A DNA stretch of 64,000 nucleotides from Paractinoplanes ovalisporus (GTDB taxonomy: Bacteria > Actinomycetota > Actinomycetes > Mycobacteriales > Micromonosporaceae). A model generated the notes under the pieces. That model was not told where the DNA came from and made no database searches. It saw only the letters and a program-made list of their open reading frames with translations. The stretch spans positions 59,129-123,128 of the forward strand of contig NZ_JAENHP010000029.1 in the NCBI RefSeq assembly GCF_016834655.1, written 5' to 3'. How positions within the stretch are numbered: the stretch's first letter is position 1; the number at the start of each line of letters is the position of its first letter. This document shows positions 25,847-34,666 of the stretch, one piece after another. Position numbers and translations under genes: made by a program.

Positions 25847-28114
25847 ATGGCCAACCGCACACCGGCGTGGTGCGCGCTCGCTGCCCTCACAGCGGGCGCC
25901 GCCGTCGCCGTCGTCCTGACCGCTCCGGCCGCGCACGCAGCCGGCCTCTCACCCTTCGACGTCGCCGGGCGCGGCGCGACCGTGCCCTTCGTCGAGATCG
26001 AGGCGGAGAAGGCCGCGCACAACGGCACCTCGACCGGCGCCGACCGCACGTACGGGAAGCTCTCGTCGGAGGCGTCGGGGCGCGAGGCCGTGACGCTCGA
26101 CGCGGCCGGCGAGTACGTCGAGTTCACGCTGACCAAACCGGCCAACGCCGTGACGTTCCGCTACAGCATCCCGGACAGCGCCAACGGTTCCGGGCGGGAC
26201 GCCACCCTCGACCTCCGTACGGGCTCCACACTCATCAAGACGGTGCCGGTCACGTCGAAGTACAGCTGGTACTACGGCTACTACCCGTTCACCAACAACC
26301 CGGGCGACCCGTTGCCGCACCACTTCTACGACGAGGCGCGGGCACTGTTCGGCACGACCTATCAGGCCGGTACGAAGATCCGGCTGCAGGTCTCGTCGAC
26401 CGCGCAGTCACCGACGTTCACCATCGACCTGGCCGACTTCGAGCTCGTCGCCGACCCGATCGCGAAGCCCTCGGGCGCCATCGACGTGGTGGCCGACTAC
26501 GGCGCCGACCCGACCGGCGCCACCGACTCGACGGCCAAGTTCCAGGCGGCCGTCAACGCGGGCGCCTCGTCGGGCCGGGTCGTCTATGTCCCGCGGGGCA
26601 ATTTCACGCTCTACAGCCACGTCATCGTCGACCGGGTCACGCTGGCCGGGGCCGGACCCTGGTACACCGTGCTCGGCGGGCGGCACCCGACCCAGCGCAA
26701 CCTGGCCGCCGGCATCTACGGCAAGTACACCAACGAGGGCGGCCCGAGCCAGAACGTGGTGGTGCGCGACCTCGCGGTGATCGGCGACATCCGCGAACGG
26801 GTGGACGAGCACCAGGTCAACGCGTTCGGCGGGGCCATGTCGAACTCCACCATCGACAACGTGTGGATGCAGCACACCAAGGTCGGCGCGTGGATGGACG
26901 GGCCGATGGACCGGTTCACGATCAGGAACAGCCGGATCCTGGACCAGACCGCGGACGGCGTGAACTTCCACATCGGCGTCACCAACTCGACGGTCACCAA
27001 CACGTTTGTCCGCAACACCGGTGACGACGGGCTGGCGATGTGGGCCGAGAACGTGCCCAACGTCGGCAACTCGTTCACCCGCAACACCGTCGTCGCCCCG
27101 ATCCTGGCCAACCACCTGGTTTCGTACGGGGGCCGGGACATCGTCATGACCGACAACGTGGTCAGCGAATCGGTCAGCAACGGCGGCGGCATCCACGTCG
27201 GCAACCGGTACCCGGGGGTCACCGGACCGACCGCGGTCGCGGGCACGTGGACGCTGGCCCGCAACACGCTGATCCGGGCCGGGAACTCCGACTACAACTG
27301 GAACTTCGGCATCGGCGCACTGTGGTTCTGGGGCGACCAGGGGCCGATCACCGGGGCGACGATCAACGTCACCGACACCGACATCCTGGACAGCTCATAC
27401 GCGGCGATCCAGTGGATCGGGAACCAGACCAGCGGTCTGAACCTGACCAATGTGACCATCGCCGGGGCGGGCACCTTCGCATTGCAGGCCCAGGCGCCGG
27501 CGTCGGCCCGGTTCACCAACGTGCGGGCGTCGGGGATCGCACAGTCGCAGACCGTCTACAACTGCGCGGGCTCGGGGCTGCAGATCGCCGACGGCGGTGG
27601 CAACTCGGGCTGGTCGCTGGCCAACTCCTACTGCGGGCCGTGGCCGGCGCCGCAATGGAACACCACCCCCACCACGCCCCCCACCACGCCCCCGGTGGGA
27701 AACCTGGCCGCCGGGCGTCCCGCGACGGCGACCTCCCAGGTCGACGTCTACGCGCCCGCCAATGCGACTGACGGTAACGCCAATACGTACTGGGAAAGCC
27801 GTAACAACGCGTTCCCCCAGTCGATCACCGTTGATCTCGGGCAGAACCGCACTGTGGCCCGGCTCGTCCTCAAGCTCCCGCCGGCCACGGCGTGGGCCAC
27901 CCGCACCCAGACGCTGTCCGTTCTCGGCAGCACCGACGGCTCGTCCTTCGCCTCCTTGAAGGCGAGTGCCGGATACGTCTTCAACCCGGCGAGCGCCAAC
28001 ACCGCCACCGTCACCTTCCCCGCGTCGACCGCGCGCTACGTGCGGCTGACCCTCACCGGTAACACCGGCTGGCCCGCCGGCCAGCTCTCCGAGTTCGAGG
28101 CCTACTCCTCCTGA
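25847..28114 (+). CDS. secreted GH87-type alpha-1,3-glucanase (mycodextranase-like) with discoidin domain
   Basis: The 755-residue protein has a signal peptide (residues 1 to about 31, cleavage near AHAAG). A CBM6/35-like domain follows (VEIEAEKAAHNGTSTGADRT, about 45-205), then a right-handed parallel beta-helix (about 215-590, starting VVADYGADPTGATDSTAKFQ) with tandem Asp motifs as in GH87. A Thr/Pro linker (TTPTTPPTTPP) and a C-terminal F5/8 type C (discoidin/CBM32) domain (about 622-755) close it. GH87 enzymes cut alpha-1,3-glucan or nigeran in fungal walls. The catalytic Asp residues cannot be fixed without alignment. It is probably co-transcribed with the next gene. Confidence 0.85.
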   Translation: MANRTPAWCALAALTAGAAVAVVLTAPAAHAAGLSPFDVAGRGATVPFVEIEAEKAAHNGTSTGADRTYGKLSSEASGREAVTLDAAGEYVEFTLTKPANAVTFRYSIPDSANGSGRDATLDLRTGSTLIKTVPVTSKYSWYYGYYPFTNNPGDPLPHHFYDEARALFGTTYQAGTKIRLQVSSTAQSPTFTIDLADFELVADPIAKPSGAIDVVADYGADPTGATDSTAKFQAAVNAGASSGRVVYVPRGNFTLYSHVIVDRVTLAGAGPWYTVLGGRHPTQRNLAAGIYGKYTNEGGPSQNVVVRDLAVIGDIRERVDEHQVNAFGGAMSNSTIDNVWMQHTKVGAWMDGPMDRFTIRNSRILDQTADGVNFHIGVTNSTVTNTFVRNTGDDGLAMWAENVPNVGNSFTRNTVVAPILANHLVSYGGRDIVMTDNVVSESVSNGGGIHVGNRYPGVTGPTAVAGTWTLARNTLIRAGNSDYNWNFGIGALWFWGDQGPITGATINVTDTDILDSSYAAIQWIGNQTSGLNLTNVTIAGAGTFALQAQAPASARFTNVRASGIAQSQTVYNCAGSGLQIADGGGNSGWSLANSYCGPWPAPQWNTTPTTPPTTPPVGNLAAGRPATATSQVDVYAPANATDGNANTYWESRNNAFPQSITVDLGQNRTVARLVLKLPPATAWATRTQTLSVLGSTDGSSFASLKASAGYVFNPASANTATVTFPASTARYVRLTLTGNTGWPAGQLSEFEAYSS

Positions 28115-28155
28115 GCCCGTCCCCGCTCTGCCCTCGAAGAAAGGTGCGCTCCCTC

Positions 28156-31100
28156 ATGTCCCGAACAAGGCTTTTAGCCGCGGCGGTTGCCGCGACCGTG
28201 GTCGCCGCTCTGATACACGCCCCGGCGGCGATGGCTGCCGGCCCCAACCTGGCCGCCGGCAAGACCTTCAGCGCCAGCAGCTTCACCGACGTCTACCCGG
28301 CCGGTAACGCCGGCGACGGCAACGCCAACACCTACTGGGAAAGCAACAACAACGCGTTTCCGCAGTGGATCCAGGTTGACCTCGGCACCGCCCAGCAGGT
28401 CAACCAGGTCGTCCTCAAGCTGCCGCCGGCCACCGCCTGGGCCACCCGCACCCAGACCCTCAGCATCCAGGGGAGCACCGACGGCGGCTCGTTCTCGACG
28501 CTCAAGGCGAGCGCCGGGTACGTCTTCAACCCGGCCAGTGCCAACACGGTGACCATCGACTTCACCGCCGCCAGCGCGCGGTTCGTGCGGGTCAATGTCA
28601 CCGGCAACACCGGCTGGCCGGCCGGTCAGCTCTCCGAGGTCGAGGTCTACGGCCCGGTCTCGGGCGGCGACACCCAGGCGCCGAGCGTGCCCGGCAACCT
28701 CGCCTTCACCCAGCCGGCCGCTGACCAGATCCGGCTCACCTGGTCGGCCTCGACCGACAACGTGGGTGTGACCGGGTACGACGTGTTCGCCAACGGCGTG
28801 CTGCGCACCAGCGTCGCCGGCAACGTGCTGACGTACACCGACACCCAGCCCGCCACGGCCACCGTCACCTACCAGGTGCGGGCCAAGGACGCCGCCGGCA
28901 ACACCTCGGCGCTGGGCAACGCGGTCACCCGCAACGGCACCACCCAGCCCGGCAGCAACCTGGCCCAGGGCAAGCCGATCGAGGCGTCGTCCGTGATCCA
29001 CACGTTCGTGGCCACCAACGCGAACGACGGCAACACGGCGACGTACTGGGAAGGCAGTGCCTACCCGGCGACCCTGACCGTGAAGCTGGGCGCCAACGCG
29101 TCGGTCTCCTCGGTCGTGGTCAAGCTCAACCCGGACAGCTCGTGGGGCGCCCGGCAGCAGACGTTCTCGATCCTCGGACGCGACCAGGGCGCGACCGCCT
29201 ACACGACGATCGCGGGCTCGAACACGTACAGCTTCAACCCGGCCTCGGGCAACACCGTGACCGTCCCGGTCAGCACGACCACCGCCGACGTCCGCCTGTC
29301 GTTCACCGCGAACACCGGCGCGCCGAGCGGACAGGTGGCCGAGCTGCAGGTGATCGGCACCGCGGCGCCCAACCCGGACCTGACCATCACCGGCACCTCG
29401 TCCTCGCCCGCCTCCCCGGTCGAGACCGACGCGATCACGCTGTCCGCGACCGTGCGCAACGCCGGCGGCCTCGGCAGCGGCGCCACCAACGTCAACTTCT
29501 ACCTGGGTACGACGAAGGTCGGCACGGCTTCACTTAATTCATTGGCGGCTGGTGCCTCCGCGACCGTCTCGGCGACCATCGGGGCTCGCGACGCGGGCAC
29601 CTACGCTCTGACGGCCAAGGTCGACGAGTCGAACACGGTCATCGAGTCGAACGAGGCGAACAACTCCGCCACCGGAAGCCTGACTGTCACCCCGGTCAGC
29701 AGCTCCGACCTGGTCGCGTCGGCGGTCACCTGGTCGCCGGGCACGCCGGCGGCCGGCAACACGGTCACGTTCTCGGTCACGCTCAAGAACCAGGGCTCGA
29801 CGGCCTCGGCCGGTGGCGCTCACGGCATCACGCTCACGGTTCTCAACGGCTCGACCGTCGTACGGACGCTGACCAGCTCGTGGACCGGGACGCTGGCCGC
29901 GGGCGCGTCCTCGCCGGCGATCAACCTGGGCACCTGGACGGCCGTCAACGGGCGTTACACCGTACGGACCGTGGTGGCCGTTGACGGGAACGAGCTGCCG
30001 GTGAAGCAGGCCAACAACACCAGCGAGAAGTCCTTCTTCGTGGGTCGTGGCGCCAACATGCCGTACGACATGTACGAGGCTGAGGACGGCACGACCGGTG
30101 GCGGTGCGGCGGTCGTCGGGCCCAACCGGACCGTCGGCGACCTCGCCGGTGAGGCCTCGGGGCGGCGTGCGGTGACGCTCAACCAGACCGGGGCGTACGT
30201 GCAGTGGACCACCCGGGCGGCGACCAACACCGTCGTGGCGCGGTTCTCCATCCCGGACGGCACCACCAGCTCGATCAACGTCTATGTCAACGGCACCCTC
30301 AACAAGACGTTGCCGCTCACCAGCAAGTACGCCTGGCTCTACGGCAACGAGACCGCGCCGCAGAACTCGGGCACCGGGCCGCGGCACATCTACGACGAGG
30401 CCAACATCCTGTTGACCGGCTCGTTCCAGGCCGGCAGCGTCATCAAGCTGCAGAAGGACTCCGGCAACAGCGGCTCGATTGCGATCGACTTCATCAACAC
30501 CGAGCAGGTCGCCCCGAAGGCCAACCCCGATTCGGCCCGGTACGTCGTGCCGAACGGAACGGACCAGCAGGCCGTGCAGGCCGCGCTGGACGCCGCCCGC
30601 CAGGACACCACGAAGCTCGGCGTCTACCTGCCGGCCGGTGACTACCAGACCTCGTCCAAGTTCCAGGTGTACGGCAAGTCGGTGCGCGTGGTCGGGGCCG
30701 GTCCCTGGTACACCCGGTTCTTCACGCCGTCGTCGCAGACCGAGACCGACGCCGGGTTCCGGGCCGACAGCACCGCCAACGGGTCGACGTTCGCCGACTT
30801 CGCGTTCTTCGGCAACTACACGATCCGCATCGACGGCCCCGGCAAGGTCTTCGACTTCGCCAACACGGCCAACATCACCATCGACAACATCTGGGCCGAG
30901 CACGTGGTGTGCCTCTACTGGGGCGCCAACACCGACAACATGGTGATCAAGAACAGCCGGATCCGGAACACGTTCGCCGACGGTGTGAACATGACCAACG
31001 GCAGCACCGGCAACCTGGTCGACAACAACGACGCTCGGGCCACCGGCGACGACAGCTTCGCGCTGTTCTCGGCGATCGACGCCGGCGGGGCGGACGAGAT

Positions 31101-31698
31101 CAACAACGTCTACTCCAACCTGTCCAGCACGCTGACCTGGCGGGCGGCCGGCATCGCGGTCTACGGCGGGTACGCCAACACCTTCAAGAACATCTACATC
31201 GCGGACACCCTGGTCTACTCGGGCATCACGATCAGCTCGCTCGACTTCGGCTACCCGATGAACGGCTTCGGCGCCGACCCGCCGACCGTGTTCGACAACA
31301 TCTCGATCGTGCGGGCCGGCGGCCACTTCTGGGGCGCGCAGGTCTTCCCGGCGATCTGGGTGTTCAGCGCCTCGAAGGTCTTCCAGGGCATCCGGGTCAG
31401 CAACGTCGACATCGTCGACCCGACCTACTCCGGAATCATGTTCCAGACCAACTACGTGGGCGGCCAGCCGCAGAACATCGTGAAGGACACCATCTTCACC
31501 AACATCACGATCAGCGGCGCCCAGCGCAGCGGGGACGCCTACGACGCCAAGAGCGGTTACGGCATCTGGGCCAACCCGATGCCGGAGGCCGGGCAGGGCC
31601 CCGCGGTGGGCTCCGCGACCTTCACCAACCTCCAGTTCAGCAACAACTACCGCGACATCGAGAACCCGACGTCCACGTTCACCATCGTCCGTAACTGA
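28156..31698 (+). CDS. large secreted multidomain GH87-type alpha-1,3-glucanase
   Basis: The 1180-residue protein is arranged as follows: signal peptide (1 to about 28); discoidin/CBM32 (about 30-172), closely similar to the C-terminal domain of the preceding enzyme; fibronectin type III (about 177-265); second discoidin (about 272-410); two CARDB domains (about 415-510 and 515-625); CBM6-like domain (DMYEAEDGTTGGGAAVVGPN, about 635-785); and a C-terminal parallel beta-helix (about 790-1180) with repeated GDDSF and NNV motifs. This is a modular polysaccharidase with several binding domains. Compared with the neighbour, the discoidin domain has moved from C- to N-terminus. The ATG at 28156 follows GAAAGG. 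Confidence 0.83.
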   Translation: MSRTRLLAAAVAATVVAALIHAPAAMAAGPNLAAGKTFSASSFTDVYPAGNAGDGNANTYWESNNNAFPQWIQVDLGTAQQVNQVVLKLPPATAWATRTQTLSIQGSTDGGSFSTLKASAGYVFNPASANTVTIDFTAASARFVRVNVTGNTGWPAGQLSEVEVYGPVSGGDTQAPSVPGNLAFTQPAADQIRLTWSASTDNVGVTGYDVFANGVLRTSVAGNVLTYTDTQPATATVTYQVRAKDAAGNTSALGNAVTRNGTTQPGSNLAQGKPIEASSVIHTFVATNANDGNTATYWEGSAYPATLTVKLGANASVSSVVVKLNPDSSWGARQQTFSILGRDQGATAYTTIAGSNTYSFNPASGNTVTVPVSTTTADVRLSFTANTGAPSGQVAELQVIGTAAPNPDLTITGTSSSPASPVETDAITLSATVRNAGGLGSGATNVNFYLGTTKVGTASLNSLAAGASATVSATIGARDAGTYALTAKVDESNTVIESNEANNSATGSLTVTPVSSSDLVASAVTWSPGTPAAGNTVTFSVTLKNQGSTASAGGAHGITLTVLNGSTVVRTLTSSWTGTLAAGASSPAINLGTWTAVNGRYTVRTVVAVDGNELPVKQANNTSEKSFFVGRGANMPYDMYEAEDGTTGGGAAVVGPNRTVGDLAGEASGRRAVTLNQTGAYVQWTTRAATNTVVARFSIPDGTTSSINVYVNGTLNKTLPLTSKYAWLYGNETAPQNSGTGPRHIYDEANILLTGSFQAGSVIKLQKDSGNSGSIAIDFINTEQVAPKANPDSARYVVPNGTDQQAVQAALDAARQDTTKLGVYLPAGDYQTSSKFQVYGKSVRVVGAGPWYTRFFTPSSQTETDAGFRADSTANGSTFADFAFFGNYTIRIDGPGKVFDFANTANITIDNIWAEHVVCLYWGANTDNMVIKNSRIRNTFADGVNMTNGSTGNLVDNNDARATGDDSFALFSAIDAGGADEINNVYSNLSSTLTWRAAGIAVYGGYANTFKNIYIADTLVYSGITISSLDFGYPMNGFGADPPTVFDNISIVRAGGHFWGAQVFPAIWVFSASKVFQGIRVSNVDIVDPTYSGIMFQTNYVGGQPQNIVKDTIFTNITISGAQRSGDAYDAKSGYGIWANPMPEAGQGPAVGSATFTNLQFSNNYRDIENPTSTFTIVRN

Positions 31699-31707
31699 CA
31701 GGTATCT

Positions 31708-31740
31708 GATGGGGCCCGCGTCGCGTACGCGGGCCCCATC
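31708..31740 (+). terminator. strong terminator closing the alpha-glucan locus
   Basis: GATGGGGCCCGCGT pairs perfectly with ACGCGGGCCCCATC across a 5-nt loop (14-bp stem), 9 bp after the GH87 stop codon. Confidence 0.85.
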
Positions 31741-31755
31741 GCTGCGTCGTTCGCG

Positions 31756-31761
31756 TAGATT
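31756..31761 (+). promoter_or_regulatory. -10 hexamer TAGATT of a leaderless hydrolase gene
   Basis: TAGATT is followed by 7 nt and the GTG at 31769, with no Shine-Dalgarno sequence. It directly follows the terminator at 31708, so it starts a new transcription unit. Confidence 0.5.
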
Positions 31762-31768
31762 CGTCCCT

Positions 31769-32641
31769 GTGGAACGCATTGTCCTGCCCGACGGCCGCAT
31801 CCTCGAATACCTGGTGGAGGGGCCGCCCGGCGGTCTCCCGCTGGTGCTGCACCACGGCACCCCCTCCGGCGCGATCCGCTACGCGCCGATCTTCGAGTCC
31901 GCCCTGCGCCACGGCCTGCGCATCGTGGTGGCCAGCCGGCCCGGCTACGGCGGCTCCACGCCGCACCCCGGTCGCCGGGTGTCCGACGTCGCCGCCGACA
32001 CAGCGGCGCTGCTCGACGGGCTCGGGGCGGCCCACTTCGTGACGGTCGGCTGGTCGGGCGGCGGCCCGCACGCGCTGGCCTGCGCCGCCCAGCTGCCCGG
32101 CCGGTGCGCCGGAGCCTCGGTGATCGCCGGCGTGGCCCCCTACGCCGCGGCCGGGCTCGACTGGCTCGACGGCATGGGTGAGGAGAACGTCGCCGAGTTC
32201 GAGGCGGCGGCCAAGGGCGTGCAGGCGCTCGACGCCTTCCTCACCCAGATGGCCGACGGCCTGGCCCGGGTGACCGCCGACGACGTGGTCGAGGCCTTCG
32301 GCGACCTGCTGTCCGAGGTGGACAAGCGGGCGCTGACCGGAGGCTTCGCCGACTACCTGGCCGAGTCGACCCGCTATTCGGTGTCGGCCGGGATCGCCGG
32401 CTGGCGCGAGGACGACCTGGCGTTCCTGGCCGACTGGGGGTTCGCGCTGCCCGACATCCGGGTGCCGGTCGCGATCTGGCAGGGCGACCAGGACCGGATG
32501 GTCCCGCCCGCCCACGGGCACTGGCTGGCCGGTCACGTGCCCGGGGCCGAGGTCCACCTGCTGCCCGCCGAGGGCCACCTGTCGCTGATCGCGGGCATCG
32601 ACGAGGTGGTCGACAACCTACTGGCTCACGTGACGGTCTGA
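31769..32641 (+). CDS. alpha/beta-hydrolase fold protein
   Basis: The 290-residue protein has HHGTPSG (oxyanion loop), the nucleophile elbow VGWSGGGPHAL (Ser near 93), a VAIWQGDQDRMVPP strand carrying the Asp and AEGHLSLI with the His near 270. It is a cytoplasmic esterase/lipase-like or epoxide-hydrolase-like enzyme with an unknown substrate. The GTG at 31769 is supported by the -10 box at 31756; the open frame extends upstream into the terminator, which argues against a longer protein. Its 3' end overlaps the convergent oxidoreductase gene by 24 bp. Confidence 0.85.
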   Translation: MERIVLPDGRILEYLVEGPPGGLPLVLHHGTPSGAIRYAPIFESALRHGLRIVVASRPGYGGSTPHPGRRVSDVAADTAALLDGLGAAHFVTVGWSGGGPHALACAAQLPGRCAGASVIAGVAPYAAAGLDWLDGMGEENVAEFEAAAKGVQALDAFLTQMADGLARVTADDVVEAFGDLLSEVDKRALTGGFADYLAESTRYSVSAGIAGWREDDLAFLADWGFALPDIRVPVAIWQGDQDRMVPPAHGHWLAGHVPGAEVHLLPAEGHLSLIAGIDEVVDNLLAHVTV

Positions 32642-33694
32642 TGCGGCGGCGGCTTCGGCGAGCGCCTCGATGAGACGGGCGTTGTGCAGCCCGAGGGTGA
32701 AGTCCGGGGCGGTGTGCGAACCCGACTCGATGTCGTCGATCAGGCGGGCGTAGACCTCGGCCACGTTCAGGGCCGGACCGGTCACGCCGGCGCCGAGCAC
32801 GGGCGCGGCCGGGGGTTCGAAGGCGGCGCTGGACGTGAGCGTGAGGTCGCCGCCCTGCACGCCGTACAGGGTGCCGCCGGTCAGGCTCAGCCAGCCGTCG
32901 GTGCCCCGTACGTCGAACCGGAATTCGGCGTCCTCGGGCGCGACACCACCGAGGACGGCCGCGTTGAACGTCGCTCCGGAGGTGGTCCGGCCGAGAATGT
33001 CGGCGTGGTCGGCGCCCTCGCGGACGGCGGTCGTCCCGGTGTCGGCCACCGTGACCGAGGGGAACATCGTCGTGGTGCGGGCGTCGACCGAGACGACGTC
33101 GCCGAGCACCGCCTCCACGATGTCGAGCGTGTGGCCGGCGGTGATGGTGAGCAGGCCGGCCCCCGACGACGCCTGCTCGAAGTAGAGGTACGGAGAGATC
33201 GTGACCGGGCCCCAGGCGCTGGTCGTGGACACGATCCGCGCGGTCAGCGGCCGTCCGATCGCGCCCTCGGCGATGAGCTCGGCCGCCCGCCGTACGGAAG
33301 GGTTGTGCCGTCCCTGCAGCCCGATGGCCGTGGGCCGGCCCTTCCCGGCGACGGCCAGCCTCTCCGCCTCGGCCACGTCGACGCCCAAGGGCGCCTCGCA
33401 GTAGACGGCCTTGCCCGCTGCCAGGGCCGCTTCGACCAGAGGGCGGTGGGCGGGAACCCGTACGGCGATGGTCACGATGTCGATGTCCGGGTCGCTGATC
33501 ATCTCGTACGGGTCGGCGAACCAGCGACCGGCGCCGAACTTCTCCGCCGCCTCCCGCGCGCTCGTCTCCTGACGCGTCGCGACCGCGCTCAGCTCCGCGG
33601 TGGCCAGGCCCTGCAACGCCGGCACGTGCGACACATGCGCCCAGCTGGCCCGGGCGTCGGCGCCGACGATGCCGACGCGGTGGATCTTCTGCAT
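32618..33694 (-). CDS. Gfo/Idh/MocA-family oxidoreductase
   Basis: The 358-residue protein has an N-terminal Rossmann fold (VGIVGADARASWA near residue 7) and the family strand-turn AVYCEAPLGVDVAEAERL, where the usual EKP reads EAP, so the catalytic Lys of the classic motif is missing. The C-terminal beta-sheet domain contains GAGLLTITAGHTLD. These NAD(P)-dependent enzymes act on sugars or inositol-like polyols. The ATG at 33694 follows GAGGGAACG. The missing Lys suggests altered or non-classical activity. It is divergent from the MmyB-type regulator, which may control it. Confidence 0.86.
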   Translation of the reverse strand: MQKIHRVGIVGADARASWAHVSHVPALQGLATAELSAVATRQETSAREAAEKFGAGRWFADPYEMISDPDIDIVTIAVRVPAHRPLVEAALAAGKAVYCEAPLGVDVAEAERLAVAGKGRPTAIGLQGRHNPSVRRAAELIAEGAIGRPLTARIVSTTSAWGPVTISPYLYFEQASSGAGLLTITAGHTLDIVEAVLGDVVSVDARTTTMFPSVTVADTGTTAVREGADHADILGRTTSGATFNAAVLGGVAPEDAEFRFDVRGTDGWLSLTGGTLYGVQGGDLTLTSSAAFEPPAAPVLGAGVTGPALNVAEVYARLIDDIESGSHTAPDFTLGLHNARLIEALAEAAAASDRHVSQ

Positions 33695-33789
33695 TTGCGT
33701 TCCCTCTTTCTCTGGACCGCCAGTACAACCGGGCCGCTCCCCGGACAACCAGGTCATGACTTGACCAGGCTGGGGGCCGCCGCTCCGGC

Positions 33790-33795
33790 TACCTT
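33790..33795 (+). promoter_or_regulatory. -10 hexamer TACCTT of the leaderless regulator gene
   Basis: TACCTT is followed by 7 nt and the GTG at 33803, with no Shine-Dalgarno sequence. The 108-bp gap to the divergent oxidoreductase gene also holds that gene's promoter. Confidence 0.4.
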
Positions 33796-33802
33796 CGACG
33801 AC

Positions 33803-34666
33803 GTGGACAGCTCCCTCGGCGCCTTCCTGCGCTCGCGCCGCGACCGGCTCACGCCCGCGCAGGCCGGCATCGCCACGTTTCCCGGCGTACGGCGTGTGCC
33901 GGGTCTCCGGAAGGAGGAGGTGGCCCACCTGGCCGGCCTGAGCACCGACCACTACAGCCGGATCGAGCAGGGGCGGCAGCCGGCGCTCAGCGACGACATC
34001 TGCGACGCGCTGGCCCGGGCGCTGCACCTCGACCCGACCGAAAGTGCTCACCTACGGGCGTTGGCCGCGCCCGGCCGCCGCCGGGAGGTCCGCCCCGGCC
34101 CGCAACTGGCCGACCCGGGCCTGTTGCGGGTGATGGCGAACCTCGACCACGTCCCGACCCTGTTGCTGGGGCGCTATGCGCAGGTGCTGGCGCGGGGCGG
34201 GCCGTTGGACGCGGTGCTCGGCGTGTGTTTCGAGCCGGGCACGTCCTTCGCCCGGTGGTACCTGTTCGACCCGGCGGCCCGGAAGCGGATCGTGAACTGG
34301 GACCACTTCGCGCGGGCCATGGTGGGCACGCTGCGTTACGAGACGGCGCGGCACCCGTCCGACCGGCATCTGGCCGCGCTGGTCGGTGATCTGCGATCCG
34401 ACCCCGACGCCCGGCTCGCGCAGTGGTGGGACGACCGTACGGTCTCGGACCACTGGTCGTGGCGCAAACAGGTCGCGCATCCGGTGGCGGGCCCGCTCGA
34501 CTTCGGCATCGAGGCCGTGACCAGCCCGCACGACGCCGATCAGCGCCTGGTCATCTATACGGTCGAGCCCGACTCGCGGACGGCCCGGATGCTGCCGCTC
34601 CTGCGTGCCTGGGGCGTCGATGCGTCAGACCTCGACCGGGGACAGCTCGGGCACGGCCTCCACTGA
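33803..34666 (+). CDS. MmyB-type XRE transcriptional regulator
   Basis: The 287-residue protein has an XRE helix-turn-helix with the typical opening LGAFLRSRRDRLTPAQAG and GLRKEEVAHLAGLSTDHYSRIEQG (residues about 30-55). A MmyB-like PAS/ligand-binding domain follows (LLLGRYAQVLARGGPLDAVLG through the WWDDRTVSDHW region, about 100-270) which may bind a fatty acid or similar ligand. Such regulators usually control one adjacent oxidoreductase or transporter; here the divergent Gfo/Idh/MocA gene is the best candidate. Its 3' end overlaps the MFS gene by 42 bp. Confidence 0.9.
   Translation: MDSSLGAFLRSRRDRLTPAQAGIATFPGVRRVPGLRKEEVAHLAGLSTDHYSRIEQGRQPALSDDICDALARALHLDPTESAHLRALAAPGRRREVRPGPQLADPGLLRVMANLDHVPTLLLGRYAQVLARGGPLDAVLGVCFEPGTSFARWYLFDPAARKRIVNWDHFARAMVGTLRYETARHPSDRHLAALVGDLRSDPDARLAQWWDDRTVSDHWSWRKQVAHPVAGPLDFGIEAVTSPHDADQRLVIYTVEPDSRTARMLPLLRAWGVDASDLDRGQLGHGLH

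Noticed and set aside
32618..33694. Sugar dehydrogenase with classical EKP motif
   Set aside because: The motif reads EAP; the family assignment is kept, but classical catalysis is not claimed.
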